DNA of 64,000 nt from Enterococcus italicus DSM 15952 (GCF_000185365.1 NZ_GL622241.1:688397-752396), one strand, 5' to 3'; positions 1 through 9,212 are shown, numbered from the stretch's first letter. The notes: generated by a model from the sequence alone, not told the origin. Program-made: numbers and translations.

Positions 1-33
1 AGAAATTCAAGACAGCATCATTCAATCCCATGC

Positions 34-115
34 AAAAAACCAGAAGATCCGCAAGCTGTTTCTCAAACTTTTGGTCTTTCTGGTTTCTTGCTTATAGCTA
101 ATGCTGTTATTCGGA
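34..115. repeat. Hairpin-terminator repeat, copy A
   Basis: Imperfect stem of about 20 bp (38-57 with 66-86) around the loop GTTTCTCA, the complement of the family loop TGAGAAAC. Its right flank (87-115) matches the flank of copy B. It lies past the stop of treC and probably ends treC transcription. Confidence 0.7.
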
Positions 116-163
116 TGTAGTAGGGCGACTGCATGGTGCTCAAACCACCCACAGACACTCTTC

Positions 164-1774
164 TTAAATTAGGATGGCAACAGTTTGATATGGCATGAGC
201 GTCATGTCTTTCATTACTTGCGTTTCTTGGTTGCTGATTAGGACCTGACCAGCTAAAAATTCATCAGGTAAAGCAATCGTTGCGTTTGTAGCTGATAAAT
301 TATTCATTACTACTAGTTTTTGATTGCCTAGTTCTCGGATAAATGAAAAAACTTGCGAATGATTTTTCTCATAGCCTTGATAGCTACCTTCTGCAATAAT
401 CGGATACATTTTGCGTAGCTGAATCAACCGCTGATAGAACCCAAAGATTTGCGGATTCTTTCGCTCCTGTTCGACAGAAATATTCGCATAATCGCCCGGC
501 GCAAGCCACGGTGTTCCTGTTGTAAATCCACCGTTATTCGCTTGCCACTGCATAGGAATTCGTGCATTGTCCCGCGATTTACTTTGAACAATCGCCAGTG
601 CTTCACTCGCTGATTTGCCCTTAGCTATGAGCATCTGATAGGCATTTTTTGATTCGATATCATCAAATGCATCAATCGTGTCATACGTCGGATTAAGCAT
701 GCCGATTTCTTCACCCATGTAGATAAATGGCGTGCCTCGATTCAGATGAATCATCGCCGCTAACACTTGGGCACCAGCCACGCGATATGTCTGCCAATCG
801 ACAAAGCGATTAAGCGCTCTAGGCTGATCGTGATTATTCCAAAACAACGCATTCCACCCGTCGTGCTCGCTCATCCCTTCGCCCCATTCATGGAGAATCT
901 TGGTTAGTTGGTGGAAGTCAAACTTACTCGTCGTCCACTTTTCACCAGCTGCATAATCCACTTTCAAATGATGGAAGTTAAAAATCATCGATAGCTCGTG
1001 ACGCGTTTCTTGTGTGTATAAAACACCATTTTCAATCGTCGTCGAGCTCATTTCACCCACTGTGATCGTACCTCGTGGGCCAAAGGTGGCTCGATTCATT
1101 TCATGAATGTAGTCGTGGGCAATGGGTCGGTCGGTATATTCGGCTTTGCCAATACCATCAGCCGTGTCTTTTATGTGCTCATCTTTGCCAATGACATTAA
1201 TCACATCAAAGCGTAGGCCCTCCACACCTTTGTCCAACCAAAAATCCAATACCTTTTGTAGCTCTTTGCGTACATCAGGGTTACGCCAATTTAAGTCGGC
1301 TTGGGTCACATCGTATAGATGCAAGTACCACTTGCCCGTTTGGCCAAATGGCGCCCACGCACTACCGCCGAACTTGGATTGCCAATTCGTCGGCTCATCG
1401 CGTAACAAAAAGTAATCTTGGTACTTCTTCTCTCCGGCTAACGCTCGTTGGAACCATTCGTGCTCGGTCGAGACATGATTAAAGACCATATCCAACATAA
1501 TACCAATACCATATGTTTTGGCTTGAGCGACCAACTGCTCAAAGATTGCCATCGTGCCAAATATAGGATCGATGGCTTGATAGTCGGCCACATCATAGCC
1601 ATTGTCTTTTTGTGGGCTCGGGTAAATAGGACTTAGCCACAGCATCTCTACTCCTAAGTCAGCCAAGTAGGGTAATTTCTCAATGATACCTGCTAAATCT
1701 CCGAACCCATCACCATTGTGGTCATAAAAAGATTTCGGATAGATTTGATACACTACTTTCTGTTTAAAAGACAT
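164..1774 (-). CDS. treC: Trehalose-6-phosphate hydrolase (alpha,alpha-phosphotrehalase)
   Basis: Cytoplasmic GH13 enzyme that splits trehalose 6-phosphate from the PTS into glucose and glucose 6-phosphate. The 536-residue protein has the GH13 regions: MLDMVFNHV, the nucleophile Asp in GLRFDVINV (about residue 190), the acid/base Glu in ITVGEMSS (about 241) and the third carboxylate in NNHDQ (about 316). The frame opens further upstream, but the ATG at 1774 has GGAG seven bases before it and gives the usual MSFKQKVVYQIYP start. It follows treP by 22 bases, so the two are one transcription unit. Length fits the family (about 540-560 residues). No catalytic residue is missing. Confidence 0.95.
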   Translation of the reverse strand: MSFKQKVVYQIYPKSFYDHNGDGFGDLAGIIEKLPYLADLGVEMLWLSPIYPSPQKDNGYDVADYQAIDPIFGTMAIFEQLVAQAKTYGIGIMLDMVFNHVSTEHEWFQRALAGEKKYQDYFLLRDEPTNWQSKFGGSAWAPFGQTGKWYLHLYDVTQADLNWRNPDVRKELQKVLDFWLDKGVEGLRFDVINVIGKDEHIKDTADGIGKAEYTDRPIAHDYIHEMNRATFGPRGTITVGEMSSTTIENGVLYTQETRHELSMIFNFHHLKVDYAAGEKWTTSKFDFHQLTKILHEWGEGMSEHDGWNALFWNNHDQPRALNRFVDWQTYRVAGAQVLAAMIHLNRGTPFIYMGEEIGMLNPTYDTIDAFDDIESKNAYQMLIAKGKSASEALAIVQSKSRDNARIPMQWQANNGGFTTGTPWLAPGDYANISVEQERKNPQIFGFYQRLIQLRKMYPIIAEGSYQGYEKNHSQVFSFIRELGNQKLVVMNNLSATNATIALPDEFLAGQVLISNQETQVMKDMTLMPYQTVAILI

Positions 1775-1796
1775 TTGAAAACTCCATTCTATGTTC

Positions 1797-3755
1797 TTAG
1801 TTGCGTGACTGCACATGCATGATTGCTTGTTCTTTCGCGACTGTGCCAGTTTCTAGTACTGGATCGACTTGATACTCTCCGGAATTGGTAATAATGACTG
1901 GTGTTTGAGTCTGATAGCCCGCTGCTTGAATTGCTTCTAAATCAAACGCCAATAATTTTTGGCCACGCGTCACATGGTCACCCTGCTTCACAAGTGCGGT
2001 AAAATGTGCACCATTTAAATTCACCGTGTCCATACCAACATGAATCAATATCTCTACTCCTTGGTCATCAATTAAACCAATGGCGTGCTTGCTTGGGAAC
2101 AATAAGCTAATCACCCCTGTCACCGGTGCATACACACTGCCTTCAGTCGGCTCAATCACCATGCCTTGACCCATCGTTCCTTGTGAAAACACCGGATCAA
2201 CTGCATGACTTAGGGGGAATAGTTGTCCATTTAAAGGTGCATAAATATCTTCATCTACTACTGTTACAGGCGCTACCGTTGGCTCTAAAGTTGCATCGAT
2301 TGGGGAAATCGCTTCGCCTACGCGGTCAATTTTGTTAAATAAGCCTGTTCTTCTAAAAATCAACGTCAAGAGAAATGGTACGACAATGGCAATCATCATG
2401 CCAATGGCAAAAATCAGATAGTACTTCGGCATGATGGCTAAAATACCTGGTAGTCCACCGACACCGATTGAAAAAGCTCTTACTCCGAAAATCGTGACAA
2501 ACATACCAGCTAGACCACTACCGATCATTGCCGCCACAAAAGGATACATGTATTTTAAGTTAATCCCAAACATTGCCGGTTCAGTTACACCTAACCAAGC
2601 AGAGATAACTGATGGCACTGAGACTTGTTCTTCTTTCTTGTTGCCACGGTGAGCAAAGACTACAGCTAAAACAGCCGCACCTTGTGCAATGTTCGATAGA
2701 CAGATCATCGGCCATAAGTTTGTTGATTTAAAATCAGCAATTAATTGGGAATCAATGGCTAACGTTGTATGGTGTAACCCAGTAATAACGAGCGGCGCAT
2801 ACAGTGCACCAAAGACGGCACCAAACAACCAATTGACAGAAGAAGTTAAACCAGCATTTACAACGGTCGAAATTGCTGAGCCAATATGCCAGCCAATCGG
2901 TCCGAGAATCAAATGAGCTGCTAAAATCGTCGGAATCAATGAGAAGAACGGCACGAAAATCATCGAGACAGCTTCAGGAATATGCTTTCTGAAAAAACGT
3001 TCCAAGTAAACGAGCAAGAATCCAGCTAACATTGCCGGTATGACTTGTGCTTGGTAGCCAATTTTTTCCATTGTAAAGAACCCAAAGTCCCAGGTCCAAT
3101 TCTGCGCAATCTCAGCCGCAGTCGTGCTATTTACCGCATATGCATTCAATAGCTGTGGTGAAACCAACGTAATCCCGAGGACAATCCCAAGAATTTCCGT
3201 TGTCTTCATCTTGCGAGTAATGCTCCACGTAATGCCGACTGGTAAGAAATGGAAAATGGCTTCACCTGGTAACCACAAAAAGCTATTGACTCCATTCCAA
3301 AAAACAGACGACTCCGTGATGGTTTTCCCATCAAGCCACCCCATCGGAACAGCCTCTAATACATTACGGAATCCTAAAATCAGCCCTCCAACAATAATGG
3401 CAGGTAATAATGGCGTGAATATTTCTGCTAAAACAGTAATCGCACGTTGGAAAAATTTTTGATTTTGCTTGGCAACTGCTTTTACATCTTCTTTACTACC
3501 ACCTTCAATCCCAGCAAGACTTACAAATTCTTGATAAAAAGAAGGCACTTCATTTCCAATAATGACTTGAAATTGTCCAGCATTGGTAAAAATACCACGG
3601 ACAGCATCTAACTCTTCAATAGCAGGCTGATTAGCTTTCTTCGGATCATTGAGTACAAACCGCATTCTCGTTGCACAATGTGTCACCGCTGCAATGTTGT
3701 CTTTTCCACCGACGAGGTCAATCAACGACTTTGCATCTTTTTCAAATTTACCCAT
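1797..3755 (-). CDS. treP: PTS trehalose transporter, EIIBCA
   Basis: Membrane permease that imports and phosphorylates trehalose to trehalose 6-phosphate. The 652-residue protein has an EIIB domain first (phospho-Cys in THCATRMRF, about residue 27), then a multi-span EIIC domain (about 105-460), then an EIIA(Glc)-type domain with the phospho-His in ILIHVGMD (about 572). A fused EIIA means no separate EIIA is needed. The frame starts earlier, but the ATG at 3755 has a good AGGAG site and gives the typical EIIB N-terminus. First gene of treP-treC, divergent from treR, with operator and cre-like sequences upstream. Confidence 0.94.
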   Translation of the reverse strand: MGKFEKDAKSLIDLVGGKDNIAAVTHCATRMRFVLNDPKKANQPAIEELDAVRGIFTNAGQFQVIIGNEVPSFYQEFVSLAGIEGGSKEDVKAVAKQNQKFFQRAITVLAEIFTPLLPAIIVGGLILGFRNVLEAVPMGWLDGKTITESSVFWNGVNSFLWLPGEAIFHFLPVGITWSITRKMKTTEILGIVLGITLVSPQLLNAYAVNSTTAAEIAQNWTWDFGFFTMEKIGYQAQVIPAMLAGFLLVYLERFFRKHIPEAVSMIFVPFFSLIPTILAAHLILGPIGWHIGSAISTVVNAGLTSSVNWLFGAVFGALYAPLVITGLHHTTLAIDSQLIADFKSTNLWPMICLSNIAQGAAVLAVVFAHRGNKKEEQVSVPSVISAWLGVTEPAMFGINLKYMYPFVAAMIGSGLAGMFVTIFGVRAFSIGVGGLPGILAIMPKYYLIFAIGMMIAIVVPFLLTLIFRRTGLFNKIDRVGEAISPIDATLEPTVAPVTVVDEDIYAPLNGQLFPLSHAVDPVFSQGTMGQGMVIEPTEGSVYAPVTGVISLLFPSKHAIGLIDDQGVEILIHVGMDTVNLNGAHFTALVKQGDHVTRGQKLLAFDLEAIQAAGYQTQTPVIITNSGEYQVDPVLETGTVAKEQAIMHVQSRN

Positions 3756-3770
3756 AACCTTTCTCCTTTC

Positions 3771-3786
3771 ACTTGTAGGTACAAGT
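3771..3786. promoter_or_regulatory. TreR operator in the treP leader
   Basis: Perfect palindrome ACTTGTAGGTACAAGT, between the treP -10 and its start codon. Its half site ACTTGTA/TACAAGT recurs at the treR promoter. Assignment to TreR is inferred from position and resemblance to GntR/TreR operators. Confidence 0.7.
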
Positions 3787-3797
3787 TCTATATTTTT

Positions 3798-3826
3798 ATC
3801 ATACCTGTTAAACAGTTTGTTGTAAA
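3798..3826 (-). promoter_or_regulatory. treP promoter
   Basis: Reads on the minus strand as TTTACA (complement of 3821-3826), 17 bases, TATGAT (complement of 3798-3803). The operator at 3771-3786 falls in the initially transcribed region. Confidence 0.6.
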
Positions 3827-3835
3827 ACGTTTTCA
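3822..3835. promoter_or_regulatory. cre-like CcpA site at treP
   Basis: GTAAAACGTTTTCA differs from the palindromic cre TGAAAACGTTTTCA only in its first two bases. It overlaps the treP -35, so glucose repression of treP-treC is likely. Confidence 0.55.
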
Positions 3836-3996
3836 CCTTTTTGGACAAATAATTAATGAGAATAAAATGAGAGAAAAAACTATATTTGTATTCCTTAGCT
3901 ACAAATAACTAAGGACTCTTGTCTGACTGATTCATACTTGTTTTATTAATAACAGTCAACTAACAAATAAACTGGTATTTAAATTAATTTTCTCTC

Positions 3997-4012
3997 ATAA
4001 AACGTTTTCTTG
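3997..4012. promoter_or_regulatory. Second cre-like site, at treR
   Basis: ATAAAACGTTTTCTTG keeps the AAAACGTTTTC core and touches the treR -35 element. Weaker match than the site at 3822. Confidence 0.4.
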
Positions 4013-4062
4013 AATTTTCACCGTATCTACCTTATACTTGTTTTAACAAATACGTACAAGTT
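4010..4062 (+). promoter_or_regulatory. treR promoter with overlapping TreR half sites
   Basis: TTGAAT (4010-4015), 17 bases, TATACT (4033-4038). The segment 4036-4062 starts with ACTTGT and ends with GTACAAGT, the half sites of the palindrome upstream of treP, so treR probably represses itself. Confidence 0.5.
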
Positions 4063-4073
4063 GAGGTATCATA

Positions 4074-4796
4074 ATGAAAGCTTATGAATCCATGTATCAA
4101 TTACTCGAAAATCGCATTTTAAAAGAACAAGTCAAGCCCGGTGAGTACCTTCCGAGCGAGCATCATTTATGCCAACAATACAATGTGTCCCGCGATACCG
4201 TGCGCAAAGCACTTAGCCTTCTAATGGCCAATGGATACATTCAAAAAATCCAAGGGAAAGGCTCGCTGGTACTAAAGCGCGAGCAGTTACGCTTTCCCAT
4301 CTCTGGTCTGACAAGCTACCAAGAATTGCAACACTCTTATGGTTATGATGGGCGCACCGTTGTTGAGAAGCTCGTCAAGCGTGTCGTAACTCCTGAGCTG
4401 GCGGAAAAGACTGGCTTTGTACTTGATAGCTCGGTATGGGAGCTAGTTCGTACGCGCGAGATCGACCATGCGAAAGTGATTTTAGATCGTGACTACTTAC
4501 TATGCTCAGTCATTCCTTACCTTGATACGGAGATTGGTGAAGACTCCATCTATCGTTACTTCGAACAAGAGCTCCATCTACAAATTGCCTTTGCCGAAAA
4601 AGAAATTCGTATCGATCAATTACGAGATGAAGACCGTAGACTCTTAGATCTAAATCAAAATGATCATCACATTGCGGCTATTAATAGCCGCGTATTTCTA
4701 GCGAATGCGCAGCAATTTCAGTACACTGAAAGCCGTCACCGCATCGATAAATTCCGCTTTTATGACTTTGCTCGTCGCAATCCTTCGACCTACTAA
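4074..4796 (+). CDS. treR: Trehalose operon repressor, GntR family
   Basis: Transcription repressor of 240 residues. Residues 1-70 form a GntR winged helix (LPSEHHLCQQYNVSRDTVRKAL); the rest is a UTRA effector-binding domain, which in TreR proteins senses trehalose 6-phosphate. The ATG at 4074 follows GAGG by seven bases. Divergent from treP-treC, the usual arrangement for a local regulator. A strong terminator follows at once. The effector is known from the family, not visible here. Confidence 0.92.
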   Translation: MKAYESMYQLLENRILKEQVKPGEYLPSEHHLCQQYNVSRDTVRKALSLLMANGYIQKIQGKGSLVLKREQLRFPISGLTSYQELQHSYGYDGRTVVEKLVKRVVTPELAEKTGFVLDSSVWELVRTREIDHAKVILDRDYLLCSVIPYLDTEIGEDSIYRYFEQELHLQIAFAEKEIRIDQLRDEDRRLLDLNQNDHHIAAINSRVFLANAQQFQYTESRHRIDKFRFYDFARRNPSTY

Positions 4797-4833
4797 AAAA
4801 GGGAGTGACAATCGTCATACTCCCTTTTTTTAG
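4794..4833 (+). terminator. treR terminator
   Basis: Hairpin GGGAGTGAC / GTCATACTCCC (one bulge) flanked by A-run and T-run, starting at the treR stop codon; the symmetry would allow action on both strands. Confidence 0.8.
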
Positions 4834-4835
4834 TA

Positions 4836-4865
4836 GCAAAAGCAGCTCTCTTGAAATAAGGCACA
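4836..4865. repeat. Short intergenic repeat, copy 1
   Basis: CAAAAGCAGCTCTCTTGAA followed by ATAAGGCA is nearly repeated at 27,777-27,805. Both copies lie next to a terminator hairpin. Confidence 0.45.
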
Positions 4866-4947
4866 AATTCTCAAAAATTTGAAAAACAATTTTCGGAATT
4901 TCTGACTTATTTTTTAGAGCTAAACGCTTTTGTTTCAACCTTGCTAA

Positions 4948-5523
4948 TCAGTTTACCAATGTTGCGATGATTTCTTTTAGCTGTGGTACGACCGTTTGTT
5001 CAAACCACGGATTTTTCTTTAACCAGCGACCATTTAACGGCGACGGATGAGGTAGTGGAAAGTACTGCGGTAAAAATGTTTGAAATTGCTGCACTGTCGT
5101 TGTCAAATTCGCCTTATTGTGCGGCAAATAATACGCCTGCGCATACCTTCCTACCAGAATTATCAGCTGAACATCGGGCATCAGCTTTAAGCAAAGCGGA
5201 TGCCATTTCGCTGCGAATGCTTTGCGCGGAGGCAAATCCCCCGTTTTCCCTTTTCCAGGATAATAAAAATCCATCGGCAAAATGGCCAAGTCGTGCGACT
5301 GATAAAAGGTCTCATCAGATAGTCCTAGCCACGATCGCAATCGTTTCCCACTCTGATCGTGCCAGACTATCTGTGACGCTTGCGCTTTTTTCCCCGGGGC
5401 TTGTCCGATGATTACCACTTTGGCCTCAGGATGGATAGTGTACAGCGGATGAATGCCTTGCTTAGTGTATATCAGATTATCTTCATCTTGCTCAATTGCT
5501 ACTCTTAACTGCTTGGCATCCAT
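4948..5523 (-). CDS. Uracil-DNA glycosylase family protein
   Basis: A 191-residue protein of the uracil-DNA glycosylase superfamily. Visible signatures are the uracil-binding loop VVIIGQAPGKKAQ near residue 40 and the DNA-intercalation/His loop LPHPSPLNGRW near residue 160, the spacing expected for the fold. It is not the classical Ung (which has GQDPYH), so substrate range is uncertain. The ATG at 5523 has AGGAGGT eight bases upstream; a GTG at 5532 would sit on the ribosome site itself. It follows the HAD phosphatase gene by 12 bases and is probably co-transcribed with it. Confidence 0.8.
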   Translation of the reverse strand: MDAKQLRVAIEQDEDNLIYTKQGIHPLYTIHPEAKVVIIGQAPGKKAQASQIVWHDQSGKRLRSWLGLSDETFYQSHDLAILPMDFYYPGKGKTGDLPPRKAFAAKWHPLCLKLMPDVQLIILVGRYAQAYYLPHNKANLTTTVQQFQTFLPQYFPLPHPSPLNGRWLKKNPWFEQTVVPQLKEIIATLVN

Positions 5524-5535
5524 CCACAGCACCTC

Positions 5536-6330
5536 CTATAAAAACTCTTCAATTTTGTCTAAGACCGCTTGTTCGTTATTAGAACCAATTACTTGAGACG
5601 CCGCTTCTTTGACCGGCAACAACGCATTACCCATCGCATAAGAATGCGTCACTTCTCGAAACATTCCCACATCATTCATATTGTCGCCAAATACGGCAAT
5701 TTCATCTTTATTAAGTTGAAATTTCTTTTGCAATTCGCGAATACCGACTTCTTTGCCGGCACTATTAGAAATAATATCCAGTGCTTGATGGCCACTTGTC
5801 ACCACCGTTAATTCTTCACCGAAAACATCGTGTAGCTGTTGATTCGCATTGGCAAGCTGCTCAGCTGGAAAATTTAAAGCAAACTTAAAAATATCGTCAG
5901 GTATCGGCTGTTGCAAATCAATTTGGGTAATGTGGCGATAAAAAAACTTCACGTGCGCCACAAAATCTTGAGGCAATTGATGGTGAATATAGACCCCTTT
6001 TTTGCCCGATAAGACTAGGCGATGGTCAGGTAATTCGTCTTTCAAGTAGTTTAAAAGCGGGCGATGAAATTCTTTGGCGATGGTCTTGGCACGTACTTGC
6101 TCGCTATGGTAACGAATATCCGCACCATTGTCGGCAATATAAAACAATTGCTCACCTAAATCTGGAAAATAATCCACCAAGCGCCAGTACTGATTGCCTG
6201 AAGCAACCACAAAATGCATCTGCTGTTTTTCCATCTCTTGTTTGATTGCCAAAAATCGCTCGCGATCATATGTTTTCTCGTCATTTAGAAATGTGCCGTC
6301 CATGTCCACGACTACTGCTTTAATTGTCAC
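5536..6330 (-). CDS. Cof-type HAD-IIB phosphatase
   Basis: A 264-residue cytoplasmic sugar-phosphate or nucleotide phosphatase of the HAD superfamily. Motif I is VVVDMDGTFLND (about residue 8), the Cof cap spans the middle, and motif IV is VFGDNMNDVGMF (about residue 215). The GTG at 6330 gives the motif I spacing normal for Cof proteins and has a purine-rich site upstream; the longer frame adds 16 unlikely residues. Substrate cannot be read from sequence. Confidence 0.88.
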   Translation of the reverse strand: MTIKAVVVDMDGTFLNDEKTYDRERFLAIKQEMEKQQMHFVVASGNQYWRLVDYFPDLGEQLFYIADNGADIRYHSEQVRAKTIAKEFHRPLLNYLKDELPDHRLVLSGKKGVYIHHQLPQDFVAHVKFFYRHITQIDLQQPIPDDIFKFALNFPAEQLANANQQLHDVFGEELTVVTSGHQALDIISNSAGKEVGIRELQKKFQLNKDEIAVFGDNMNDVGMFREVTHSYAMGNALLPVKEAASQVIGSNNEQAVLDKIEEFL

Positions 6331-6378
6331 ACTCTTTCTTCCCTTCCTACTTACTCTTTCTAGTATAAACGATATCAA

Positions 6379-6409
6379 AAAAAAGAAAAAGAAAGGGTCT
6401 CCCCTTTCT
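6379..6409 (-). terminator. Terminator of the glycerophosphodiesterase gene
   Basis: On the minus strand AGAAAGGG, a four-base loop, CCCTTTCT, then a long T-rich run. The hairpin overlaps the stop codon of the preceding gene. Confidence 0.75.
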
Positions 6410-7166
6410 ATACGGACGCAATCGACAATTGTTCCCTTTCATATCGTTTCCTTAACGCCAATGCTTGCTCTGGATAATCTGTATGAAACCCATAGACATG
6501 ACGCTCAAAACACATCCACATCTCCGGTTCACTATTGACCGTAAACGGGCACACGTCTTTATCTAAGTCTGCTAGTTCCAACTCAGATTGAATAAACCAC
6601 GCAAAATTCGCATCGATTCGATTGATTACCGTAAAATAATTCGCGAATGCCACCGTCACGACCGAGCCAATGGTCACCCATGCTTTTGGTGTCACTGGAT
6701 CTATTTCATGTAGTCGCTGCAAGGTCAATAAATTAAAGCTCGAATACGTCACGGTAAAGGGCCAATTTTTTGCATGTGTCAGTTGTACGACTTTTTCTTC
6801 AATCTGGGGGTAGTCTATCTGGTCGGTCTTTAATTCAATCGTCAAAATTTCTTGGTACTTTAACTCAGCCAATAAGTCCAAGACTTCAGCTAAAGTGGGT
6901 ATTGGCTCATGCTCGTAATGAAGAGAAAACCAACCACCCGCATCTACAGCTTTTAATTCCCTCAGAGTCTGATCGATTACCCGCCCTTTTCCGTTCGTCG
7001 TTCGATTAATGGTTTCATCGTGAAGGACAACCACCTGACCATCTTTTGTGACCTGCACATCCAGCTCAATCCCATCAACATCAATACGGACACTTTCTGC
7101 AAAAGCAGCCAAAGTATTTTCGGGATGTGTCCCCTTGCTTCCTCGGTGAGCAAAAATTTTCGTCAT
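6408..7166 (-). CDS. glpQ: Glycerophosphodiester phosphodiesterase
   Basis: A 252-residue enzyme of the GDPD family that hydrolyses glycerophosphodiesters to glycerol 3-phosphate and an alcohol. The signature is at the N-terminus: FAHRGSKGTHPENT (catalytic His and Arg), GIELDVQVTKDG (metal ligands) and VLHDETINRTT (second His). No signal peptide, so cytoplasmic (UgpQ-like). The ATG has AGGAGGA upstream. It ends in its own terminator and is divergent from the aquaporin gene, a pairing that may reflect glycerol metabolism. Confidence 0.92.
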   Translation of the reverse strand: MTKIFAHRGSKGTHPENTLAAFAESVRIDVDGIELDVQVTKDGQVVVLHDETINRTTNGKGRVIDQTLRELKAVDAGGWFSLHYEHEPIPTLAEVLDLLAELKYQEILTIELKTDQIDYPQIEEKVVQLTHAKNWPFTVTYSSFNLLTLQRLHEIDPVTPKAWVTIGSVVTVAFANYFTVINRIDANFAWFIQSELELADLDKDVCPFTVNSEPEMWMCFERHVYGFHTDYPEQALALRKRYEREQLSIASV

Positions 7167-7393
7167 TTTTTTCCTCCTACTAGCTACCTAGCATCCCATC
7201 ACAAACTCGTTTCGAAAGCTACTTTCAGTTTAGCATGCGTATGTTAAGTTTCGTTTAGCTTTGTGTAAAATCTCTGCGCATCCTCTACTTGTGATCTACA
7301 TTGTAATTTACAGTAAATTTCCAAGATATTTTCTTTGAACAATCACTAATCCTATGCTGTCTTTGGCCTTGGAAAATGAAAGGATGGATACAC

Positions 7394-8059
7394 ATGAGAA
7401 AGTATGCTGCTGAATTTATCGGAACATTTGCTTTAGTCTTATTTGGGACAGGAGCAGTTGTGATTGCTGGATCAGGAGATACTCCAAACAGCGCTTTAGG
7501 GATCGGCTTGGCTTTTGGTTTAACCGTGACTGTCATGGCATATGCTGTTGGTGGTATTTCAGGAGGACACTTTAACCCAGCCGTTACATTGGGAATGGTA
7601 ATCATCAAACGAATCGAATCAAAAGATGCTATTTTTTATATTATTGCTCAATTTTTAGGTTCGTTAGTTGCTTCTGCGGTTTTAGGCGTCTTTATTAATG
7701 GATTAGGCCTAGCTAATGATAGCTATGGTCAAACAGACTTCGGTGGTAGCGTTGGCTTAGCCATCTTCACTGAAATCTTAACGACTTGCTTGTTTGTTTT
7801 TGTCATCTTGATGGTGACAAGCAAAAAATATGGTGTTGGCAATTTTGCACCATTTGCAATCGGGGTAACGTTGAGCTTGTTAATCGTCTTAGCACTAAAC
7901 ATCACTGGCGCTTCACTGAACCCTGCTCGTAGTTTTGGTCCTGCTATTTTTGCTGGCGGATCAGCTCTTACTCACTATTGGGTTTACCTTGTTTCACCAT
8001 TAATTGGTGCGGCAATGGCTGCTTTTCTTTCAAAATACATGGGTAGCGAAGAAGCATAA
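7394..8059 (+). CDS. MIP-family aquaporin (AqpZ-like)
   Basis: A six-span channel of 221 residues. Both half-helix motifs are present: HFNPAVTLG (about residue 62) and SLNPARSFGP (about 180). Ser rather than Asp after the second NPAR, as in water-type AqpZ rather than GlpF, suggests a water or small-solute channel, although glpQ next door is divergent from it. The ATG at 7394 follows AAAGGA by nine bases; an in-frame ATG at 7376 has no ribosome site. A small palindrome (ATTTACAGTAAAT, 7306-7318) lies upstream. Confidence 0.88.
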   Translation: MRKYAAEFIGTFALVLFGTGAVVIAGSGDTPNSALGIGLAFGLTVTVMAYAVGGISGGHFNPAVTLGMVIIKRIESKDAIFYIIAQFLGSLVASAVLGVFINGLGLANDSYGQTDFGGSVGLAIFTEILTTCLFVFVILMVTSKKYGVGNFAPFAIGVTLSLLIVLALNITGASLNPARSFGPAIFAGGSALTHYWVYLVSPLIGAAMAAFLSKYMGSEEA

Positions 8060-8227
8060 TTATAAAGCTGTGACAAAAAATTAGCTTCGTGCATGAGCAC
8101 AGAAATTCCGAAAAGTGCGTAGAATGCATATATGAGCATGAAATATATCTAACATTTAGCTAATTGGCTGCAATTTAAAATCACGCTATACTTTACGAAA
8201 TGAGATACATTTTACATGAATCACACG
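8060..8227. other. Non-coding stretch after the aquaporin gene
   Basis: No plausible gene. It starts with CTGTGACAAAAAATTAGCT, which resembles the box flanking the hairpin repeats and the left flank of copy E, so it may be a decayed repeat. Confidence 0.3.
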
Positions 8228-8262
8228 AAAGCCAACCCTATTGCGAGTAGGGTCGGCTTTTT
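8228..8262. terminator. Bidirectional terminator
   Basis: AAAGCC-A-ACCCTA, seven-base loop, TAGGGT-C-GGCTTTTTG. A-run and T-run flanks suit both the aquaporin gene (+) and the thiamine operon (-). Confidence 0.85.
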
Positions 8263-8282
8263 GTTCGTTGCGACTGCGACTT

Positions 8283-8325
8283 AGTTATCGTCTTTCTCGT
8301 CTAACCAATGAGAAAGACGATAACT
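8283..8325. other. Perfect 16-bp hairpin of unknown role
   Basis: AGTTATCGTCTTTCTC, an 11-base loop, and its exact complement, with no T-run. It lies between the shared terminator and the 3' end of thiD. Confidence 0.6.
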
Positions 8326-8390
8326 AGTGTTGGGATGTTATGGTTCAAAACGATGTATACTCCATTGTTTGACGGTAGGCCCATTTACTG

Positions 8391-9212
8391 TCACACCTTT
8401 GATTCCTTGATAGATTCACTTAAGGTCGCCCAGTGATTGGTCGGACCGTGGCCATGACCAACTGCGATGCCTTGCTCGATTGCCCCTTGAATGAATTGTT
8501 TACCAATCAAGATTGCTTCTTCTAATGGCGTGCCTTTCGCTAATTCTGCCGCAATACACGCTGAAAATGTATCGCCTGTCCCGTGCGTATTTTGCGTTTC
8601 AATTCTTGGGCCGCTTAACCACTTAGACTCACCTGAAGCAAACAATACATAATCGCGCGCCTGCTCTCCTACTTGGTGACCACCTTTAATAATGACGTGC
8701 TTGACTCCAAATTGTTGAATCATCTTGGCGGCCTTCATCATATCCGCCTCTGTATGTATCTCACAATCAGCTAGCACTTCTGCTTCTGGAATATTCGGCG
8801 TCACAATTGTCGCAAGCGGCAACAGCTCTGTCCGAATACTTGTAATCGCATCGGCTTCTAATAACGGATGCCCACCTTTGGCAATCATCACCGGGTCAAC
8901 GACTAACGGTCCAAAATCGACCGCTTGTAAGTTCTTCACTACACACGCTACGTGTTCACGATCGGCTAGCATCCCAGTTTTAGCTGCACGGATCTGAAAA
9001 TCAGCAGCCAGTGATGCGAACTGGGCATCAATAAAGGCTGGTGGGATGGGGTAACTCTCTTGTACCCCTAATGTATTTTGTGCGGTCAATGCTATGACGA
9101 TATTCATCCCAAAGGCATGGCGTGCTTGAAATGTTTTCAAATCCGCCTGCATACCTGCACCACCACCTGAGTCTGAACCGGCAATCGTTACGACTTGTGG
9201 CGTCTCATTCAT
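8391..9212 (-). CDS. thiD: Hydroxymethylpyrimidine/phosphomethylpyrimidine kinase
   Basis: A 273-residue ribokinase-fold enzyme that phosphorylates HMP to HMP-P and HMP-PP, the pyrimidine half of thiamine. Visible motifs are [20 protein letters not shown] at the N-terminus and the catalytic [11 protein letters not shown] near residue 210. The ATG at 9212 follows GGAGG by seven bases; a GTG at 9218 lies too close to it. It overlaps the end of thiE by eight bases. Last gene of the thiamine operon. Confidence 0.95.
   Translation of the reverse strand: MNETPQVVTIAGSDSGGGAGMQADLKTFQARHAFGMNIVIALTAQNTLGVQESYPIPPAFIDAQFASLAADFQIRAAKTGMLADREHVACVVKNLQAVDFGPLVVDPVMIAKGGHPLLEADAITSIRTELLPLATIVTPNIPEAEVLADCEIHTEADMMKAAKMIQQFGVKHVIIKGGHQVGEQARDYVLFASGESKWLSGPRIETQNTHGTGDTFSACIAAELAKGTPLEEAILIGKQFIQGAIEQGIAVGHGHGPTNHWATLSESIKESKV

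Noticed and set aside
2-112. Open plus-strand frame at the left edge reading EIQDSIIQSHAKNQ
   Set aside because: It runs straight through repeat hairpin A and could be chance; the real 3' end of a gene from outside the window cannot be shown from 30 bases.
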